A model generated the notes under the pieces. The model worked only from the letters and a program-made list of their open reading frames with translations. It was not told the DNA's origin and did not search any database. Below, one piece after another: positions 35,667-39,850 of a stretch of 39,850 nucleotides of DNA. The stretch covers positions 1 to 39,850 of the forward strand of contig JAAUSO010000052.1 in assembly GCA_012033205.1 (NCBI GenBank), given 5' to 3'. The translations under genes and the position numbers were made by a program. The stretch comes from Richelia sp. SL_2_1 (lineage in GTDB: Bacteria; Cyanobacteriota; Cyanobacteriia; Cyanobacteriales; Nostocaceae). Each line of letters begins with the position of its first letter. The stretch's first letter is position 1.

Positions 35667-36997
35667 TTATCCGGACATGACATTACCCAAATATTTAGAA
35701 AAATACGGACGATATAATTCTCTACTCAGAATTAGACCATCAGAAGCGAGTTTAACTAATCCGATGCTTTCTAATTTATAAGCAGATGTAGGGTAAAGAT
35801 TTAGACCTGTTTTAGCTGTAAGTATTTTGGCGAATTCTAAGACTAAATCGGGATTTTTTGCAAAACATCTAATTTTTCTCGTAAATGATGCCGATAAATT
35901 CCTTTATCCGTACTAGCTTGTTCTAATAACTGCTCTAAGCTTAGTTCTTGTTGACTTAAATGATAAAGTGCAACATTAATTAAAGTTGGTTGCCCCCCAA
36001 TTATTTCCATGAGTTTTTGAGCTTGATTACCCTGCTGCCAATTTAGTCCGTATCGTGCTGCTAATTCCTCTACCTGCTCCTGTGTAAATTCAGGTAAATT
36101 GATGGGTAATCCAATATTAAATGGTGAACGGTTTAAGTTTAAGGGAACATAAATATCGGTTGAATAATCCAGAACTAAACGCAATTTTTGCCAAATGTAA
36201 TTATACTGCGCTTTTTCATGCCAAGAACGTAATAATGGTAAGAATTCCTGAGCTAGTAGTGGATATTCAAAAATGAGATTGAGTTCATTAAATGATAAAA
36301 CTAAAGGACTATCAGCAGCTTCTAATATATAAGTTTGAAAATAAAAAGTACAGCTTAATTTACTACCAATTTCTTCATCCCAATATTCATCAAGCTGGGG
36401 TTGAATATCCAAACTTCTGGAAGCAATACTGCATAACCAGCGCAAAAAAACGTTTAAATCTAAAAATTTATCCGCATCTACTAAATTTAAATCTAAATGT
36501 ACTGTACGATAACCCAATGATTTGGCATAATCTAATAACCTGTACTTTAAGGAAGTTTTTCCCATTCCTTGAGGGGCTTTGATGCGGATTAGACAGCCAG
36601 AACGGGGAATTTCTCGTTCAATTAATTGCTCAATCGGAGGACGGGAAATATACAATTTGGAATATAACGATACAGGTCTACTGGGATATTCAATAGTTTC
36701 AAATTTGTCTAATTCTTCATAGATGCTGTAATCTGACTCAGTTAACTCTAAATCGAAAGCGCTAAAGCAAAGTTTTATGGAGCGCGAGTCTAATGGCGTT
36801 TTCAAAGACCACAATCGCGATAATGTATTGGTGGAAATTCCGATCCGCCGGCTTAGTTCTTCCTGAGTAAAACGCACACCATCATTTTCTTGCAACTGTG
36901 CTGTTTGTATCGCACTTTGCAGCCGTTTTAACCCAGTTGCAGTCAGTGTTATACCTCGTTTTCGCTTCTGCTTACTACCCTCCATTTCGGTAAACAC
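35667..36997 (-). CDS. HTH (vMAP-type) plus AAA-like domain NTPase, frameshifted near the C-terminus
   Basis: Residues about 16-90 form a helix-turn-helix-type domain (LTATGLKRLQSAI, FTQEELSRRIGISTNTLSRLW, FSAFDLELTESDY) that resembles the N-terminus of vWA-MoxR-associated proteins in predicted conflict systems. An AAA-like domain (PF14516-type by recall) follows: VSLYSKLYI, Walker A APQGMGKTSL (141-150), and LVLSFNELNLIFEYP where relatives have an Asp-Glu Walker B. The frame stops at ...QKIPI*; one more T in T6 (35854-35859) gives QKNPDLVLEFAKILTAKTGLN... through to TAA at 35667, ending GNVMSG. No vWA or MoxR gene is in the window. Role in signalling or defence is inference. Confidence 0.72.
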
Positions 36998-37285
36998 TTA
37001 TTCGTTTTCACCAAGAATTTTAACGCACTACCACCACTTAAGCTATTGAAATTAAATCTTAAGTGGCTTAACTGCCATTGAATGTAACTATTTATATATG
37101 TGATAATAAATTTTGAGTAAAATACCCAATTTACTAGCAAACCGAGTAGTTTTCTTCCCTGGAAGACTATTGATTTGTTCTGTGTGTTCCCTGTATACCG
37201 CTAGCTGATCTTAATTAAGCTGGCGGTATAACAATATTAAAGTCCAATTAAAGCCATGTTCAATACCTCGTTAGGCATAGATTGA
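36998..37285. other. AT-rich intergenic upstream of the AAA-like gene
   Basis: No gene is seen. It holds the AAA-like gene promoter and the inverted repeat at 37195-37229. Confidence 0.5.
37195..37229. repeat. 12-bp inverted repeat (possible terminator)
   Basis: ATACCGCTAGCT (37195-37206) pairs with AGCTGGCGGTAT (37218-37229), one mismatch, across an 11-base AT-rich loop. It lies just beyond the end of the minus-strand relic and HicB-like gene, so it could end their transcript. Confidence 0.5.
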
Positions 37286-37486
37286 TTAGTTTTCGGGAAT
37301 ATTTTCATGAGAATCGACAACCAAACGCATGGTTTCTATTGCTAATTCTCGTAAATCTCTATTTAAAGGTATTGCTCCCCTCGCTCCAAACCAACCCTCA
37401 AATATGGTTACGTATCGAGTTTCGTTGTCTATAAATCCTTGCACAAAACCATAAAAGGTAAAGTTGACGGTATCAAGTTTGCAGAA
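37286..37486 (-). pseudogene. Unidentified protein fragment downstream of the HicB-like gene
   Basis: A 66-codon open stretch on the minus strand reads FCKLDTVNFTFYGFVQGF, then IDNETRYVTIFEGWFGARG, then IPLNRDLRELAIETMRLVVD and ends HENIPEN at TAA 37288-37286. It is clearly protein-like, but the only starts are GTG 37444 (52 residues) and an upstream stop cuts it off. It may be the C-terminal remnant of a larger gene or a small real gene. I do not recognise the family; it is not an evident HicA toxin. Confidence 0.4.
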
Positions 37487-37499
37487 TTATTTTCCGGAA

Positions 37500-37769
37500 T
37501 CATACAAGCATTAATGATAATGGTTGTCTTTCACCGGGTAGCAGTCTGGGTTTTAGCGGTGGCAAGGGTTTTCGAGTTGTGGCTAGAGTGTTCCGGCCAT
37601 CCGCATCGAAAGCGGGATTCTCATCTTCCAAAAGCATTTCGATTACCTCACGGAGGTTTGCTTGCAGTTCATCTAGAGTTTCCCCTTGGGAATGCGCTCC
37701 AGGAAAGCCTGGAACACGCAGCCTTCCGAAGAAAAGCTTACCGTCAGATAACACGTTAAGATGATACAA
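37500..37769 (-). CDS. HicB-family antitoxin-like protein, divergent C-terminus
   Basis: The product (89 residues from TTG 37769) has the HicB partial RNase H-like core: MYHLNVLSDGKLFFGR followed by LRVPGFPGAHSQGETLDELQANL and REVIEMLLEDENPAF. Typical relatives end shortly after with an acidic strand plus a VGT-type motif. Here the sequence turns into a Pro/Arg/Leu-rich tail (TRKPLPPLKPRLLPG), suggesting a frameshift or erosion. HicB normally neutralises the mRNA interferase HicA; no intact hicA is adjacent on either side, so this is an orphan or decayed module. Confidence 0.5.
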   Translation of the reverse strand: MYHLNVLSDGKLFFGRLRVPGFPGAHSQGETLDELQANLREVIEMLLEDENPAFDADGRNTLATTRKPLPPLKPRLLPGERQPLSLMLV

Positions 37770-37831
37770 GTCACTATTTTTTATATTTTCAAATCAATTA
37801 AATAAAGTAAAGTACGGCGTAATATTTTATT

Positions 37832-37860
37832 AAATTACTCAATTACTCAATTACTCAAGT
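37832..37860. repeat. AATTACTC-type tandem repeat
   Basis: Three to four copies of ACTCAATT lie just upstream of the 618-residue gene, in the gap between the divergent HicB-like and large genes. Confidence 0.6.
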
Positions 37861-37890
37861 CTTACAAATTATTAGAAATTATTAAAAATT

Positions 37891-39747
37891 ATGACGAATG
37901 TAATCATTTTTGTAGTTTGTCTGACAATTGGGCTTATAGTAGCTCGATTGATTACCAAGAAGTCGGTACAAACCAAATCATCGAACTATAAAATATACAG
38001 CAATTCGCCTTTATTTCATAGTGATTATTATCCTATTAATGTAGAAGTTAACCGACAACTTTATCAACCTGTTGCAGAATGGAGTGGGCGGTTAATTTTA
38101 CCTCCAGAAAATAATCATGAGCGTTTTGTAGAATTTGAAGTGCAAAATGCTCCAAATTCACATATGCACCTTATTGGTAAAGTTGTAAAGTTGAAGTGGA
38201 GTAATGATCAGAAGGTGCAAGAATATGTCAAACGGGTAAGTTTTGACGTTAAGTTTACTAAACAAGCTAAAAAAAGTCATCAAGCAGGTAAAGTTCATCC
38301 TGTGAGATTAGATGGACGTTCTCAAGTTGATCCTCTGGAATCTTTAGCAGGTGCAAGACCTATGGATGATGTCTGCGTGATGCTATTGCAGCCAGAAGTA
38401 GAAACTAATGCTGTGGGAGAGACGCAGTTAATGATTGACTGTGAAGCCGTGCAAATTATTGGACGTTTCGTTGGTTTGGTGAAGATTTTAGCCCAAATTG
38501 ATTCAGAAAGCGATTTATTTCGAGTTTGTCATTACAACAAAGCAACTAAAAACTTTGATCGAGAAATCGAAGAAATTCTGTGTATACCCCAAGTACCGCA
38601 AGATATACAGGGCGTTGCTCGTTCGAGTAATAAAGATATCGAAAAATCACCCCTTAATTCTCAAGGCTGGTATATTTACGGTGCAGCTAATGCTGAGGGA
38701 ACCTTTGTAGTACAAGCAATTGAACCCCGCGCTTTATTCAAAGTAGAGCCACAAAAAGTAATTGTAAAACAACAAAAAATACTTGAATACTTTAAGTATG
38801 AAATGTGGGGGAATATTAAATTACAAAAAGGGAATTATCAAACAGTTTTACTCGCACCAAATGCAGAAAATGCAGTGTCGCAATGGAAATTGGGCGATAA
38901 AGCTTTAGTAATACATTTATTTGGTGGTATTGGTGGAGAGAAAGCAGAAGCAGCCTCTTGGCTTCCGGTTCCAGGTCACTTTTCCTACGGTATTGCCCAA
39001 GTAGTGCGCGATCGCATTACTGATGAATTACGTTTCGATATCATTTACTATCAAGTTTACTGTCACAATCCAGAAGCAGTGATTTCTGGTAGTTTAACTT
39101 GGGCTGCTTATATGGGTTCTTTGTGGCGGGGTTGGTTGGGAACTCGTCCCGTAGGCGATATTTTGGTGAAATACGAGCCGATAACTACCGATTATGATTT
39201 TGATGGAGTTAAATTGTCTCCTTTAACAGAATTTATTGAGGAACTCAGAGAAATTACAGCCCGGTATCGGGTTGGTGACGGAACAGGTGCATCATTAATT
39301 ACACCAACAGCTTCCTGTGTTCAAGATTCTAATCAAGCGCTTTACTCGACAATTTACGATATACAAAGGTTTGTGGAGTCAAATCCGACGATTAGGGAAT
39401 GGTTACAAAAGCATCCAAAAGATAAACAGACTCAGTATTTTAAGGAATTAATTTCTTTAGAAAACAGCTTGGAGAAACAGTTAGTTCCTCTGGGGATTGT
39501 ACGACGAGACTGGCAACAAAATGCCAAAGATTTATTTGGAACTAATAATAAAAACGACAATATTATTACAACTGCAATCAAAATGCTCAGAAGTTGGCGA
39601 ACTGTATTACCCAAAAGAGCGCAAGACGAAACCGCGAAAATTTTTCTCAAGCAACAAGCTAAGTTATGGGTTTTAAGAACCAATCAAGTGGGAGGATTTG
39701 ACGATACTATTTTACCTATAGCGCCGACTACTTTGTTCAAGAGTTAG
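37891..39747 (+). CDS. Large membrane-anchored protein of unknown function
   Basis: The 618-residue product begins with a single hydrophobic helix (MTNVIIFVVCLTIGLIVARL) and then a long soluble part. Recognisable islands are GWYIYGAANAEGTFVVQAIEPRALF, LGDKALVIHLFGGIGGEKAEAASWLPVPGHFSYGIAQVVRD, GTRPVGDILVKYEPI and the small-residue-rich GDGTGASLITPTASCVQDSNQALYSTIYD near 455-485. A helical C-terminal region follows. I do not recognise a named family or catalytic motif; the conservation-like islands suggest a real enzyme or scaffold specific to cyanobacteria. The stop codon (TAG within AGTTAGG) is provided by the adjoining heptad array. Confidence 0.75.
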   Translation: MTNVIIFVVCLTIGLIVARLITKKSVQTKSSNYKIYSNSPLFHSDYYPINVEVNRQLYQPVAEWSGRLILPPENNHERFVEFEVQNAPNSHMHLIGKVVKLKWSNDQKVQEYVKRVSFDVKFTKQAKKSHQAGKVHPVRLDGRSQVDPLESLAGARPMDDVCVMLLQPEVETNAVGETQLMIDCEAVQIIGRFVGLVKILAQIDSESDLFRVCHYNKATKNFDREIEEILCIPQVPQDIQGVARSSNKDIEKSPLNSQGWYIYGAANAEGTFVVQAIEPRALFKVEPQKVIVKQQKILEYFKYEMWGNIKLQKGNYQTVLLAPNAENAVSQWKLGDKALVIHLFGGIGGEKAEAASWLPVPGHFSYGIAQVVRDRITDELRFDIIYYQVYCHNPEAVISGSLTWAAYMGSLWRGWLGTRPVGDILVKYEPITTDYDFDGVKLSPLTEFIEELREITARYRVGDGTGASLITPTASCVQDSNQALYSTIYDIQRFVESNPTIREWLQKHPKDKQTQYFKELISLENSLEKQLVPLGIVRRDWQQNAKDLFGTNNKNDNIITTAIKMLRSWRTVLPKRAQDETAKIFLKQQAKLWVLRTNQVGGFDDTILPIAPTTLFKS

Positions 39748-39850
39748 GAGTTAGGAGTTAGGAGGTAGCAGTTAGGAGTTAGGAGTTAGGAGTTAGGAGT
39801 TAGGAGTTAGCAGTTAGGAGTTAGCAGTTAGGAGTTAGGAGTTAGGAGTT
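39744..39850. repeat. AGTTAGG heptad tandem array (runs off the window)
   Basis: About fourteen AGTTAGG/AGTTAGC/AGGTAGC heptads continue to the window edge. The first unit contains the stop codon of the preceding gene. Confidence 0.95.

Noticed and set aside
37439-37759. Plus-strand 106-codon frame opposite the HicB-like gene
   Set aside because: The minus-strand reading has the HicB core motif; the plus-strand reading has no family resemblance.

Overview
The window is chromosomal DNA of a filamentous, probably heterocyst-forming cyanobacterium. Evidence: cytochrome b6f genes petB/petD beside ctpA (D1 processing), psbZ of photosystem II, phycobilisome genes (a CpcS-type lyase and an NblB-like HEAT protein), an FtsH2-type thylakoid protease, many HIP1-type GCGATCGC octamers, abundant heptameric short tandem repeats (STRR), and a 717-residue RDD/pentapeptide protein matching HglK (heterocyst glycolipid localisation). 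Names rest on motif and family recall, not on a search.

Layout. 1-3.7 kb: a ProA-like enzyme lacking the usual catalytic cysteine, a zinc-ribbon membrane protein, tRNA-Gly(GCC), ribH and psbZ, all on the minus strand. 3.7-5.8 kb: a decayed membrane-protein gene, the NblB-like gene and cpcS, then dispersed GTCGGGTTT inverted repeats. 5.8-9.4 kb: a membrane-anchored coiled-coil repeat protein, an M50 site-2 protease and a divergent MBL-fold gene (the last two frameshifted). 9.5-12.4 kb: ctpA divergent from petB-petD. 12.8-15.7 kb: an anti-sigma-type ATPase, a frameshifted GT4 glycosyltransferase and a zinc-ribbon membrane protein. 15.8-24.5 kb: envelope genes: two paralogous secreted proteins about 8 kb apart, a small membrane protein with hglK, an outer-membrane barrel, a frameshifted FAD oxidoreductase, a pentapeptide protein and an SGNH hydrolase. 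24.7-31.6 kb: gltX, tRNA-Asp(GTC), a Ser/Thr kinase, a phytase-like secreted protein and a TM0106-type Fe-S nuclease. 32-39.8 kb: a class V PLP enzyme, ftsH (frameshifted), an HTH/AAA-like NTPase (frameshifted), a HicB-like antitoxin with a gene relic, and a 618-residue protein of unknown function.

The most striking global signal is six otherwise well-preserved genes that are each broken once and each restored by adding one base, five of them at or next to a short A/T run. That points to systematic one-base under-calls in the source assembly, although genuine pseudogenisation or slippage cannot be excluded from sequence alone. The second signal is the repeat load: heptameric STRRs in most gene-sparse gaps, several of which supply the stop codon or last residues of the neighbouring gene; a dispersed palindrome family; and a 52-bp duplicated leader in front of two unrelated genes.

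No CRISPR array, transposase, prophage or integrase was seen. I did not find a convincing new multi-gene system. The best candidates for new biology are the paired secreted paralogues, the ProA homologue without its catalytic Cys, the NTPase with an altered Walker B, and the 618-residue protein.
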